A DNA stretch of 64,000 nucleotides from Micromussa lordhowensis (taxonomy: Eukaryota; Cnidaria; Anthozoa; Scleractinia; Lobophylliidae). The translations under genes and the position numbers were made by a program. How positions within the stretch are numbered: the stretch's first letter is position 1; every line of letters starts with the position of its first letter. The notes under the pieces were generated by a model, which did no database searches, was not told where the DNA came from, and saw only the letters and a list, made by a program, of their open reading frames with translations. This document shows, piece by piece, positions 35,701 to 45,902 of this stretch. The stretch is from positions 19,027,544 through 19,091,543 of the forward strand of contig OZ026608.1 of the NCBI GenBank assembly GCA_964020085.1. Direction: 5' to 3'.

Positions 35701-38700
35701 ACATCAAGAATCGAGTCTTGAAGGAATCTTTCGCCTTTATAAATTGTTGTATCCAGGTATGTCGTTTCTGTTTCAGATACTTCAGCTGTGAATTTTATTG
35801 TAGGATGGTGGCTGTTCGCGTGTTCAATTAATTGTAATATTTCTTCTTTAATACCAGTGTGTAGTAACACAACGTGAGGACTGTAACCTGCAAAAACATC
35901 TACTATACATGTAAACGTAACTGCAGAACTAGCACTCTCGATTTTCTAGAATGGTGGATATTCTTTCCAATGAAACTGAGCTCTCACTGCAATTCCTTGT
36001 GTCACAATCGGCAAGAGGTAGGTTACTTTTTGTTAACTATTAGCCAATACGTCAATGGATGTTACACGGTTTGTTTATTTTGTGTAAATGACCTAAATCG
36101 AAAACTACCTGGCTTGACGTTCATTAACAAAATCTTATTATTTATTTCAATGTTATTTGCACTTAACGTGACTTACAGAGAGCTGATTTCAGGGTTACAT
36201 CGAGTTTTGACTCGGTATTGAGGTGTTGCTGTATTTCGCGATTTTTTTTTGCGGTATTGCGGTATTTCTCGATTTTTTTTTGCGGTATTGCGGTGTTCAG
36301 AACCCCCCAATGTCCCCCTCTATATGTGTATGTTATTTGCTGGCAGGGAGGTCCATATAGTGAAAAAGTGTAACTGAGGTCTGGAAAGTGCTGCCCAAGC
36401 CTACAGGCCAAAGGCAGCATTTTCAAGTCCAAGGTCACAGTTTTTCACTATATGACTTAATATTCATTTTATTCTTATCCACACAAACATTGCGTGAGCG
36501 TTACTGTGGGAAGAGATGGGGAAATCTGTACTGCGCTAACAACCAAACAGATTGCAGGATTCGTTACTGTGCTCTCTTGGAAAAAAATAAACATGATTAT
36601 TGCCCTTGTTTGATCTATGATATAATTGGTTGGGGCTTATACCAAAGTCAAACTGTTCACACTTTTTAGATTGGCACAGTCTAAATATTAAGGTAATTCC
36701 CTTGAAATTGTTCTACTATCAAACTTTTTTTGAAACTTGGCGTAATGAACATTCATGATATGAACATTATAAAAATGCAATAAAAAAATGGGGTCACCGT
36801 GCTTGTTTACGCATCAGGAGGCTCTTAAAATGGGGTATTTTTACCGGTTGTGCGTTCAAAGTTCGAATCACCTTCATACAGAATTAAATCTTGGTTAATT
36901 GAAAGGCACAAAGTTTTGTCTTGAAAGTAAAGCTTCATTTATTGACATAAGCAGTAATGCTTCATTTAAGCCGTTTTTGATTGCTTGGTTGCGGGGATAT
37001 TGCACTTTTTCGGACAGTTCCGTGGTTAACTTGAAGTCCTCGCCTTGGCCAAAATGCACCCAGTTGGGAACTGTTTTCCAAAAAAAAATCCTGTTCTACT
37101 ATCAAACTTTTTTCCCTCTTCAAATATGTTCCTCATTAGACTAGTCTTGGCAAATACCTGAAATAATCAAAGGCTCTCTGAGCAGCTCATGGATGAATAG
37201 CCCAATGCCAAGTTTACTTTTGCCACTGTAGCAAAACGAGTCTTTGAGCGAAACTATTGTTATGAAAATATATGTCACCTGCACGGTCATTCGCATGAAA
37301 ATCAAGTGATTTTCATGGGAAACGTTTGGCAAAAGCACTCGTTCTGCAAATAGAAACTCAGACGGTGGAAGTCAAAGTCTACATTTGTGCCAAGCGGCCC
37401 ATCAGGCCAGCACTGATAAAAAATAATCTAACAAAAAAACAATTTACCATCGATCTTCTCGTGGTCTGTTTACAATGTCCGATTAAAAGCTTTAGATATC
37501 AAGAGGGTCGTACAGGGAAGTCTCTGGCACGGTTCACGAACCTAAAATACAGAGGATCACGGTTCACGGATAAAAAAAATTCGATTTCCCGAGTTACAAA
37601 AATAAGAAAGTAAGGACCTGTTCTTACATTAAAAACAGTGTTTGTAGGAAGCAAAATCGCGAATGGCTAAATCAAGGCTCCGTATTGCATATTGCATGGC
37701 TAAGGCACTCTCGATAGACCACTGTAACTATTCGGAGAACTTGTGTCTCAAAATCACGTAGAGTTGTGTGGTAAAATCACGAATATCGGTTAATATTTCA
37801 GGTTCTTCACGGATCACGCAAAACCTTCAGGTCACGAGACTTACATTTTCTGCGAAACGTGACTCTCTTGCCCTTCAGCAAATATACGAAAAAAAGAGTA
37901 TCTGATTACATTCTTTGCATAGCGTGAGTTTAGCGTGACTTGTAATCGGAGAATTTTGTTTACGTCTAATGAAAAAACACCTTGACCTTATGAATTTACA
38001 CATGGGTTTTTGACGAGCGCTATGCTTCTTGTCTTTCCATGTCCATTTGTTACAGCTACTGCTGCTTAGCTTGACAAATTTCAATTTTACAACTCCACGA
38101 GTTGAACCAAAAACCATCTTCGTGCCGCGTTAGCCGCCATATGTACGAACTCCATGTTGTCGGACAAAAAATTCGTCTTTCTAGTACCCCGCTAAAACCT
38201 GCTGAACCTACACCATGAAGTGCCTAGGAAAAGAACCATACTAAGCAGGGGAGGGTTGGGAGAAACGATTTAATCCGGTTTAATGAATAAATTAATCAGA
38301 ATCGAGTGAGTGAGTGAGTGAGTGAGTGAGTGAGTGAGTGATCGAGTGCCATCCGACTGCCTCCTAAGCTCATGGATGTTACGTAACATCCATGAGCAAA
38401 AATGGGGGGTCACCGTGCTCGTTTAAGAGAAAAGGAGAATTTTTTTCCGTTATTGAGCTTATTTTGAGGGAAATCTCTTACGTTTTGCACGTGCACGCGC
38501 TCATGTGCACGCGCTGATGATGCGAAAATCGTGTGCAGTAGGGATGCGCAATGCAATACTAAGGAATTACCTTAAACTACAGTATCTAGACTTGCTCATG
38601 TGACAACAGGAACAAGTCCAGATAACATATTTATGAACATGTCCAAGGATGTAAAGGTATAAAAAATTGAATGATTAATGAATGTCTTTTATCTTGATGT

Positions 38701-39281
38701 AATTTATAACAAATGTGGCCGCATGTAAAATCTAGAATAATTATTTCACCTTGGTCTGTCCCCAAACTGATCCTTAAATTGATCCAAAGTTTGATCCAGT
38801 TCATCTTGTGTGACCAGATAGCCTCTATCATGACACATCTAAAACACAATTGGAAATAAGGATGATCGTTATTTTATTATTTCTTAGAGCAGTTTGGAAA
38901 ATCAAGTTTGAACATTATGGTAAAGTAAGGCCTAAAACTGTACTGTTTTCCTGTCAAACAAGCAGGTACTATAGTATAAAGTATAGTGGCATTGAACAGA
39001 AATTGAAATCTGTTCGGTTATTTAAACGAAGCCTAGTTTCAAACCACGATTTCTTTAAGTGACAATCCTTTAAGTTGACAAAATAACTAATAAGGTTAAG
39101 CCAATTGGTTACAAACGAAAGCAGATGGCAATAATTTTCCGGCCTCCAAGTTGCACGTGGGAAACAACCGGGCGATGTTAGGAAGAAACATCTCAAAAAT
39201 ATTTTGAATCAATCGTACATGTACCTGCATTACAGTTTTTCGGATTCTCCAGAACTTGTAAGTTAACTCTGTATCATCCAT
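29656..39281 (-). CDS. POLR2E: DNA-directed RNA polymerases I/II/III subunit RPABC1 (RPB5), complete, 9 exons, 210 aa
   Basis: Complement join of 39225-39281, 38750-38838, 34337-34398, 33513-33570, 32352-32433, 31651-31731, 31225-31283, 30230-30308 and 29656-29721. Lengths sum to 633 bp (210 codons plus TAA), all introns are GT-AG and every phase closes. The product is the RPB5 subunit shared by nuclear RNA polymerases I, II and III, forming part of the lower jaw near downstream DNA. The N-terminal jaw domain opens [19 protein letters not shown]; the C-terminal assembly domain contains [26 protein letters not shown] and [16 protein letters not shown], nearly the human sequence. Length equals human RPB5. 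The start ATG has A at -3 and G at +4. The exons are too short for ordinary ORF detection. Intron 7 uses an unusual GTATCC donor; intron 2 (4.35 kb) is full of mobile elements. Confidence 0.97.
29780..29907. mobile_element. Short TA-flanked MITE in POLR2E intron 8
   Basis: Left tip AGTGGAACC and right tip GGTTCCACTG are inverted, each next to TA. The 128-bp body has no gene. The tips resemble pogo/Tigger family ends. It lies 58 bp upstream of exon 9 in the sense of transcription. Confidence 0.6.
30021..30099. repeat. Tandem repeat of 23 bp, about 3.4 copies
   Basis: Units starting at 30021, 30044 and 30067 read TTTAAACACAGTGGCATTG plus TTTC; the last is followed by a truncated fourth. Within POLR2E intron 8. 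Confidence 0.92.
30230..30308 (-). CDS. POLR2E: POLR2E exon 8
   Basis: Acceptor ACTTGTAG|TAAACT, donor GGGCAG|GTGAGC. It encodes [20 protein letters not shown] and GLKRGQ, the signature of the RPB5 C-terminal domain. Confidence 0.96.
30938..31137 (-). mobile_element. tRNA-derived SINE in POLR2E intron 7
   Basis: On the minus strand it opens with a tRNA-like head: box A-like TGGTGGCCTCATGATTAGTG, then box B-like GGTTTGAGCCC. The body contains GTAAGACACTTTACTCTGCC and the GTATAAATGGG-like block, then a GATGGGATGC-type tail (all minus strand). Related but more decayed copies lie at 33790-33900 and 63735-63905, which supports a dispersed SINE family. Confidence 0.7.
31225..31283 (-). CDS. POLR2E: POLR2E exon 7
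   Basis: Acceptor AAATTTAG|CTCATT, donor AGAGATA|GTATCC. It encodes [20 protein letters not shown]. The donor is weak by consensus, but it is the only one that keeps frame and restores the invariant Tyr-Lys-Leu; reading through meets TAG at once. Confidence 0.9.
31651..31731 (-). CDS. POLR2E: POLR2E exon 6
   Basis: Acceptor TTTTCAG|TCATTAG, donor CACGAG|GTAAGT. Twenty-seven codons including [14 protein letters not shown] and VNITEHE, the domain junction of RPB5. Confidence 0.96.
32352..32433 (-). CDS. POLR2E: POLR2E exon 5
   Basis: Acceptor CTCTGCAG|ATATTG, donor AAACAG|GTGAGA. It encodes [19 protein letters not shown] and MGMTPSAKQ, the end of the jaw domain. Confidence 0.95.
33513..33570 (-). 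CDS. POLR2E: POLR2E exon 4
   Basis: Acceptor CTTTACAG|ATCAG, donor TTAAACA|GTGAGT. It encodes [19 protein letters not shown], almost identical to vertebrate RPB5. Confidence 0.95.
33717..33788. mobile_element. Small hairpin MITE in POLR2E intron 3
   Basis: CAATTATCCAGACT and AGTCTGGATAATCGAG form inverted arms of a 72-bp unit with CAG/CTG tips, another pogo-like end. No coding capacity. Confidence 0.55.
33790..33900 (-). mobile_element. Decayed SINE fragment
   Basis: Matches the SINE at 30938-31137 in order: CCATTTATA, GTAAAGTGTATTGCC, AACACAATGCAATGACC and the degenerate box B region GGCCTCAAACC (plus strand shown). It is diverged and truncated. Confidence 0.5.
34337..34398 (-). CDS. POLR2E: POLR2E exon 3
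   Basis: Acceptor GCATTTTAG|TGAAGG, donor CCAACAG|GTAAAT. It encodes [20 protein letters not shown], matching the RPB5 linker and second strand region. Confidence 0.94.
34543..36320. mobile_element. 1.78 kb element with terminal inverted repeats and 6-bp target duplication
   Basis: The ends are exact inverted copies of GAGGGGGACATTGGGG, flanked on both sides by TATATG (34537-34542 and 36321-36326), so the boundaries are well defined. Just inside each end lie several direct copies of GCGGTATTGCGGTATT-like units in the same orientation. The interior carries a decayed Penelope-type reverse transcriptase piece on the minus strand and nothing transposase-like. Either a non-autonomous DNA transposon captured a retroelement piece, or these are the termini of an unfamiliar class. 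It lies in POLR2E intron 2. Confidence 0.75.
35316..35870 (-). pseudogene. Penelope-like reverse transcriptase C-terminal fragment
   Basis: A 184-residue open frame resembling the thumb and C-terminal part of Penelope-type RTs common in cnidarian genomes: [53 protein letters not shown] and the late motif [18 protein letters not shown]. The catalytic YxDD segment should lie upstream and is absent, and no GIY-YIG endonuclease is seen downstream; after the TGA the frame may continue briefly as [10 protein letters not shown]. It therefore cannot be an active enzyme by itself. It has the same strand as POLR2E and could be carried passively in that intron. Confidence 0.75.
38304..38340. repeat. (GAGT)n microsatellite
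   Basis: About nine perfect GAGT units. Confidence 0.95.
38368..38397. repeat. 30-bp perfect palindrome
   Basis: GCTCATGGATGTTAC followed by its exact reverse complement, centred on TTACGTAA with no loop. It adjoins a repeat piece that also occurs near 36788. Confidence 0.9.
38750..38838 (-). CDS. POLR2E: POLR2E exon 2
   Basis: Acceptor GTGTTTTAG|ATGTGT, donor GACCAAG|GTGAAA. It encodes [20 protein letters not shown] and following residues, the most recognisable N-terminal RPB5 stretch. Ends after two bases of a codon. Confidence 0.95.
39225..39281 (-). CDS. POLR2E: POLR2E exon 1
   Basis: Nineteen codons from ATG, ending ATGCAG|GTACAT. They encode the RPB5 N-terminal helix ([14 protein letters not shown]). 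Phase 0 end. Confidence 0.94.
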
Positions 39282-39777
39282 TCTGTGGTACAATGTAGCT
39301 CTCGTTCGGCCGTCCGATCGATTCACAGAAAAAAAAACTCCGTTAGTCTGTGAGTGAGCCCACGATCAACAGCAGCATTACCCAATGTCATATCATGTCA
39401 TATAATATCCAACGAAAAGTCTTGAAAGAACATCAACAGCCCCAGTTTCTCACGGTCCGTGCGCATGGAAAAAAGGGGCGAGAGATAGCGGCTTTCTCAT
39501 AATCCTACCGTGCTCGACTGCCTATCATTCTCTGGCACTCGACGAAGCAGGAGAAAACGGGCTGCTTGTAATTGCAGTCTCCCCTAGGTGTGCTGATCTA
39601 CAATGTGAGGGAAAGGAGCTTCCCCCCTATTTTTTTCTTTTTTCTCGAGAAGCAGATGTTTAATGTTGAACTGAGGTCAGTACGGTGGTGAATACGCTTA
39701 GCTACATCTAGCTAGTTCAATCACAGACGTACCACTCAAACTAAAAGAAACAAACATTTCAAATAGACATCATACGC

Positions 39778-39935
39778 TTAAAAATCCCAACTGACAGGAG
39801 GCAGACCAGTTGGTTAGTACAATCATGACCGAGGAGTTGGACTAGCGTCTACCGAGAAACAACTCCAGCTAAGTGGTCAGAGCGGGACTTGAACCCATGA
39901 CCCCGGGACCTAATCACTCAGCCTCCACTGGTAGG
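39778..39935 (-). mobile_element. tRNA-derived SINE
   Basis: On the minus strand, box A-like GAGGCTGAGTGATTAGG is followed about 20 bp later by a perfect box B, GGGTTCAAGTCCC, giving an internal Pol III promoter. The downstream body is unrelated to tRNA and ends near CTGTCAGTTGGG. Too diverged in the anticodon region to be a tRNA gene. Confidence 0.65.
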
Positions 39936-40082
39936 CCAATTTCGATATATATTGAAATTCTAACTTGGCTCCGAGGCCTTGGGGGATAAAACAAAAGAAA
40001 TCAATTGCCTCCACGTGATTGATTTTGTTTTATTCCCCGAAGCCTCGGAGCCAAGTTAGAATTCGAATATATCGAAAATGGC
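39935..40082. mobile_element. Long hairpin element, about 148 bp
   Basis: Two arms of about 65 bp pair almost fully: left ATTCTAACTTGGCTCCGAGG, right CCTCGGAGCCAAGTTAGAAT, with outer TTTCGATATAT blocks. Fold-back MITE abutting the SINE. Confidence 0.85.
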
Positions 40083-40131
40083 ATGTTGATGCGTCACTAG
40101 CTCATCATGAAAAATCGCATCAATAGTCAGT

Positions 40132-40397
40132 CATTCTCGTCCCCAGAGGCCGCGCTCCTTTTGGTCAGCACCAAGAAATCACGACCTCTGGCCTGGTCCA
40201 ACGACATTCTGTTTTTGAATGGCTTTGTAAACACAATAGATTGAAACCAGAACCAATCAGATTTGTCAGACTTGACTCTGAGCATGGGCAGAGTGACGGG
40301 AAGTCCGTGAATCGTGGACTTCCGGTGTTGGACCTGGCCAGAGGTCGTGATTTCTTGGTGCTGACCAAAAGGAGCGCTGCCTCTGGGGACGAGAATG
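40132..40397. mobile_element. 266-bp MITE with ~70-bp terminal inverted repeats and 9-bp target duplication
   Basis: The arms pair over about 70 bp, from CATTCTCGTCCCCAGAGGC at the left to the complement ending GGGGACGAGAATG at the right, with CACCAAGAAATCACGACCTC near the inner ends. ATAGTCAGT occurs directly on both sides (40123-40131, 40398-40406). A 9-bp duplication with long inverted repeats is the pattern of Mutator-like elements; that assignment is inference. The plus frame across it is not a gene. Confidence 0.85.
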
Positions 40398-40958
40398 ATA
40401 GTCAGTCAGCTGCAGTTGGAGCTGAAAAAACGCGGGAACCGATTCAGCCTGAATGGTTTCTTTCAGCTAAACATCTGCAGAGAAAATTTTCAGGGTCGCA
40501 TGAAGATCATTACAATAACTTTTGTTTCCTCCCGATTAATCAGGCACCATCGAAGCTAATCAATTCTCAATTCTCAGCCGCTTTTCAGGAAAGGAGTCCG
40601 CGCTGGTAGACCAGCCTCGAGAAACCGGCGGAAATGAGCCTAAAAACGCAAATAAGAGCGTCTACTTTTTATTGTTTCTTCGAGTGCATCCCAAACGATA
40701 CTTAAACAGCTGAAAATAGTGGCATTTCGTCATGAACGCCCTAAGTGGAACCAGAATCTTTGATTTGTACTCCTAAGCTAGGCGATGAACATCCCCGACC
40801 GTTTCATATGTGCGAATAAAACAGGATGAATAGCATAACACAAATTAACCTCGCTATAAAACGAAAGATTTATATTCCACCCACAGGTTAAAAAATATAC
40901 CTTACATAAGATACAGCTCTAGTACTGTCTAGAAAATAACGTTGCCCAATTGATATAA

Positions 40959-41178
40959 TAGAGAGATTAAGCAGGACGCTACGTCACACGGCAAACGGCA
41001 AAAATGAAACTTTTGCCGTCCGTCTTTAGCTGTTTGTACAGTGAAGTGAAAATATTTGTATTTGCGGTGAATAGTAGGAGACGTTTTCCTATTTTTGTGT
41101 GATTTATTCAAGGATTAAAAGAAAATAATAAAAAATCAGAGGTACCCATTGCCGTTTGCCGTCTGCCGTAACTCTCTA
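40959..41178. mobile_element. MITE, about 220 bp
   Basis: Ends TAGAGAG...CTCTCTA are inverted, with inner CGGCAAACGGCAA and TTGCCGTTTGCCG also inverted. Possible 4-bp ATAA duplication at the flanks, weak because the area is AT-rich. Confidence 0.65.
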
Positions 41179-42157
41179 ATAAAAAATGTCGAACTGCTAT
41201 GAAAAAGTTCTTGTGACAAATTCGTTATAAAAGTGATCAAAAGTATTTAAAAGTTTATAAAAACTAAAATATATACAACTAAATGATATGATAAATTCAG
41301 ACGTATAAATTTATATTTCATTTTTTTTTTAATTACAGAAACATTTCAATATGAAAATGTGGAGAATATTAAAGTGTTCAGTGTTCATGGCGACATCGTG
41401 ATCAGAAGTTAAAATAGTATGTTAAAATAGTAAGTATTAAATTATAAGTTGACAAAAAAGGCTTACAAATGACAAAGGAGGTTCAGAAATGAAATTTCGT
41501 TTATCAGGTAGTCGAATTACGTAGTATTTAAGAAAGAATCCACCAGAATTTCGTGTAACAAGTGGACAAAACCTTTGTATCGAGATTATTTACATCGTAC
41601 TGATTGAAATCTTCTGTACGACTGTTTTAAATAACTTCTCAAAAGAAAATCATTTTTAACAACACCAAATGTCGAAAAACAAATTTTGAACTTTGTATGA
41701 AATACTTGAAAGTACTGGTGAAGTGAAACTGATGATGAAATTTTACCTGTGTTTGCACAATTTCTCTGAACTTTGAAATTCATTTTCTCGATTTTCAGCA
41801 TGGGGAATTTCGGTGTTATTTCAGGCAACTTACGTTTTGAGAAAATGTAAAAAGGACTGTGAAATGACAAAATTAAAATTAATCTGGTACCAAGTTTTTG
41901 TCCACTAAAAACCAAAATTGCTCGATTCCCTATCGGATTTCGTCTTATTTTCTTGCTTAGTTTGATACTGAAATGTTGTCGTAAATAAAACATGAATATT
42001 AATGACATACTTGTATCTTTCAAGCAACAACGTACCCTTGATTATATATTCAAAATGGTGAGCTTGGAGGAGACCAAACGCACATACATTAAATGATTAT
42101 AAAAGTTAATCAATGAAAAGCGAACACAATAAACATGAGTTAGTGGGGTCCGTGTCA

Positions 42158-44090
42158 TTAAACGACATTGGTCTTGGACCAGAAAGAATTTCCAGATTGC
42201 ATTGATGAATCGTCATCAGCGGCTGGGTTGGTGTAACTCCCGGCTTGGGACAGGTCTTGAAGGGACATCGAAGGTGTCCAATTTCCATCGGACTGGGAAT
42301 GTCCTTTCTCTGGTAGTTTGTGGGCGTCATTCATGTGATAGGCCTTTCCATTGGCTGGTGTTTCCTCTTTGTACCTATATGCGCCATTCGCACGGTAGCC
42401 ATTAGGTTTGTCTGGTTTCTCCACCATGGGGTAGTCTGTTCGGTCCAGGTCATAGGCGTGATCCATGTGATGCTCCATCTGGTAGGCTGCAAACGGGTAC
42501 AAGACCATCACTGCAAAGAAATCCTCCACGCTGTTGCCATATATATTGTACTTCAAACGAATGGAATAGCGAATGGATGTGGCGTAGGAAAAGAAGCCCA
42601 TCAGTATAGCCCAACCAACGTAGGATATTGCGTCTACAGCAGGCTCTACCGCCATCAGAATGATCCAGAGGTAAAACATGACTGCAAGGATTAACATGTA
42701 CACCCATCGTGGTTTCTCGTTTTTGCCACTGATCTTGTAGGCAGCATTTCCCATCGAATACCAAGGTGCAAATATGGCTATCAGAACCTTGCCGACGCTT
42801 TCTTTGGTTGGATTGCTCAGGACGTCCAAAAGACTGGTGCTGAACTGCGGACCATGTGGATCAAGGTCACCGCCCTCCATCTTCACAGCTCGCCATAATG
42901 CTACACACATGAAACAGAGAAGTACAGTGTACGGGACACCGGACGCGATTGACATGGACTGCAAGGCTACAAGCCCTTCGTCGCCTCCTGCATTCAGCAG
43001 CGCAGTAGCTGTTGCACCTTCCGTCAGAGCCCAGAAGACGCGCTGGGCGACAGGAGGTTCTGGGTCGCCATTTGCTGAAAGGCAATCGATCACAAGAGAA
43101 CCACTATCAGAGCTGGTGACGAAATAGAGGATAATGCTTATGAGTGAAATAACTGAGAGAAACGTTCCCAGGTCACCATACTGCTGCACGACATCAAACC
43201 ACATGTCATTCTTTCCTCTGCAGGACAATTTGTACAGGCCTTTATATGGAGCCGACGATCCCTTTCCTCCCAGTTTGGAGTCACACGTTATATTGGCAAT
43301 CACAGCATCGCGTTCCATCTTCAAGCCTTGGCCACCAAAAATGCAAAACCACAAGAATGCGTACAGGATCGGTGCCGTCATTGTGCCATTGATGAATTGT
43401 CGGATGGTTCTTCCCTTGGAAATCTTCGCAATAAACATGCCTACAAACGGAGACCAGGCGATCCACCATCCCCAGTAGAAGATGGTCCAATCATTCATCC
43501 ATCGCTCCGCCTGCTTGTTATCGGGTGCATTTCCCAGTTGTGCAAAAGCATCTGTGTGAAATCCAAGCTGTATGAGCCACTGCAAGTAGTAACCAATGCT
43601 TTGTACGTACACATTCAATGAATGCCAAGGGTTGTCGTAGAAGAAGGCAATCAGCATGATAAACATGCCCAGGGTGAAGCAGATCTCGCTCAGCCGGCGG
43701 ATTCCAACCTTCAAGCCGCTTACCACAGACGCCGTGGCACATGCTGTAATTGCCCAAATGATGATGGCTTGGTTGGTTCCGTTGAATTTAATGTCTGGAT
43801 TCAGACGATGAAAGCCATTGTTGATCTGCTGGCAACCAATTCCAAGACTGGTACAAACGCCAAACATGGTGCACACCACAGAGAAGATGTCTACCGCATC
43901 ACCCATCCAGCCGTAAATCTTATCACCAATAAGCGGGTAGAAACAGGAGCGGATGGTCATAGGCAGGCCTTTTCTGTAACCCACGAAGGCGAGAAGAAGA
44001 CCAACTACCACATACACGATCCATCCATGGACACCCCAGTGAAACAATGTCAAGTTGATGGCGTCCTGAGCACGCTGATTGTCGCTGTAT
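42158..44090 (-). CDS. BCCT transporter exon 3 (terminal)
   Basis: Acceptor CCCATATAG|ATACAGC at 44091/44090. One 1933-bp exon holds most of the membrane domain (TM4 to TM12), the Trp box, the loop with NITCDSK, and the C-terminal tail ending KTNVV. Stop TAA at 42158-42160. Confidence 0.94.
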
Positions 44091-45398
44091 CTATATGGGA
44101 AAAGAATTTAGTAAAGTGAAGAGCTGACTGAGAAACAGCTATAGAACGGCAGTTTGGTACGATTGGGTACCCAAATTCACAATAAGCCAATCACTACCGT
44201 GTGTACTCTTAAAAAAATTAACTGAAAAAAAATCTCACCTCCTGTTTCTTTTTGTACTCTAAAGAAATAGCACGACACGAGTTTTCCAAGTTTTTAGTCC
44301 AAAGGTTTCGTCGACTTAATGCACAGAATCTTGAATAGACATGAGGCTGGTAGCCGAAAGCCTTCCTTAACAAACTTTTAACTGGGTAATGTTTTTAACA
44401 TTTTCCAATATACGACGAAAGCCCAATCGGGTTACTGTGCACATATATAGGATCGGTACAATTCAAACAACAACAAAAATGTCATGTTTACCTGCCCCAA
44501 TAACGGTTTCCATAATCGCCTGGTGCATAATGCCATACAGGTTCAGCTGCAAGATAATAAACCATGTAAGTTTGATAATAATGTTATTCATGATGAAGCA
44601 GTCATCCATTGCAGCATACGACACACTGAAGTAAGTTGGAAGGTCTTTTGTTTATCAAGATGTACACGTGTTGCAGGCCAAATTTCATTCGAAAATAAGT
44701 TTGGACAGTGCAGAATGCCTTCAAGTAGAATAGACAAAGAAGCACCTGTAAGGAAATACGTCGCATGCAGTTCGCTCATCTTGAAAAGTTGAGTTTAGCC
44801 GAAACTTTTCAACTTCGTCGTCAACAAGCTCTTTCCTTTATGGTTTATTAGAAAATAACCCAAAGCAAATACGCACGCTGATTGGTTTAAAACCGTGTTT
44901 CTATTAAACAATTAGATTATGAGCTCGAGATTTCTATCGCGTGATAGTTGACGAGGGCGCAGCCCGAGTCAACTATCACGCATAGAAATCGAGAGCGAAT
45001 AATCTAATTGTTTTAGTATAAATCTACTAGTCGTTCAAAAATTTAATCTAAATCCTCTTCAAAGACACTTCAAAAACACAAAGAAACGGCCCCTAGTGCG
45101 CGCTGCTACGCTACTCACTATCTATCACAGAATAGAACGTGGGTAGCGTAGCCAATCAGAGGACGTTATTCGTGATAGAACGCTAGTAGATTTATACTAA
45201 AACTCGATAGAAACACAGAACCAGCACGAGCTGTTGACGTAATGATGGCGCGAACAAAGAGAATCTACATTTTGATGATCGAAGTAAACAAGTTGTTTTT
45301 CTTTTTCTTCGCCGCGGTATTTTCTAAAAGAAATAGAAAACATGTTCTCCGTGTTCCTATCGAGTTATAGAAACACTCGTGAAAGTTTGGGAGAACTC

Positions 45399-45429
<31 letters not shown>

Positions 45430-45430
45430 C

Positions 45431-45461
<31 letters not shown>

Positions 45462-45660
45462 CTTTCACTCGTGTTTCTATTTAACAATTAGATTATGAGC
45501 TCGAGATTTCTATCGCGCATGATAGTTGACGAGGGCGCAGCCCGAGTCAACTATCGCACGATAGAAATCGCCTCATTTCACTCTACATTTCACTCTACAT
45601 TATCCCTTATTTATTATATGGCTAGCTTCGCGAGCGGGCAAGATGAATCAAATCCTGCGC

Positions 45661-45693
<33 letters not shown>

Positions 45694-45871
45694 CATCTTG
45701 CCCGCTCGGGACTACCCGCCTTGTCCCGCAAGAAAAATTTCCCCAAAAGCCATATAATAAATCCTTTATTGACCAAGCTTGTTCGGTCAAGATGGCTTGA
45801 TATTGGCCTCGTTCTTTTTTTGCGTGTTTATGGACCTCGACTCCGTCTCGGTCCATAAACACGCAAAAAAA

Positions 45872-45902
<31 letters not shown>

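Larger units (their letters stand above)
34399..38749 (-). other. POLR2E intron 2, rich in repeats
   Basis: A 4.35 kb intron holding the 1.78 kb inverted-terminus element (34543-36320), a GAGT microsatellite, a 30-bp perfect palindrome and two pieces of a repeat with ATGGGGTCACCGTGCT (about 36788 and 38402). No coding exon is missing: exons 2 and 3 join in phase to a protein of normal length. Confidence 0.85.
39282..42157. other. Intergenic region between POLR2E start and BCCT gene end
   Basis: The first few hundred bases should hold the POLR2E promoter (no TATA box seen). The middle holds a SINE, a hairpin element and two MITEs, entered separately. The last kilobase probably includes the BCCT 3' UTR; the 145-residue minus frame at 41586-42023 looks like chance. 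No further gene found. Confidence 0.6.

Noticed and set aside
41586..42023. 145-residue minus-strand frame downstream of the BCCT stop
   Set aside because: No known motif and lies where the BCCT 3' UTR is expected.
42774..44119. Several frames of 97-165 residues on + across the BCCT gene
   Set aside because: Antisense shadows of the highly constrained BCCT coding exon.
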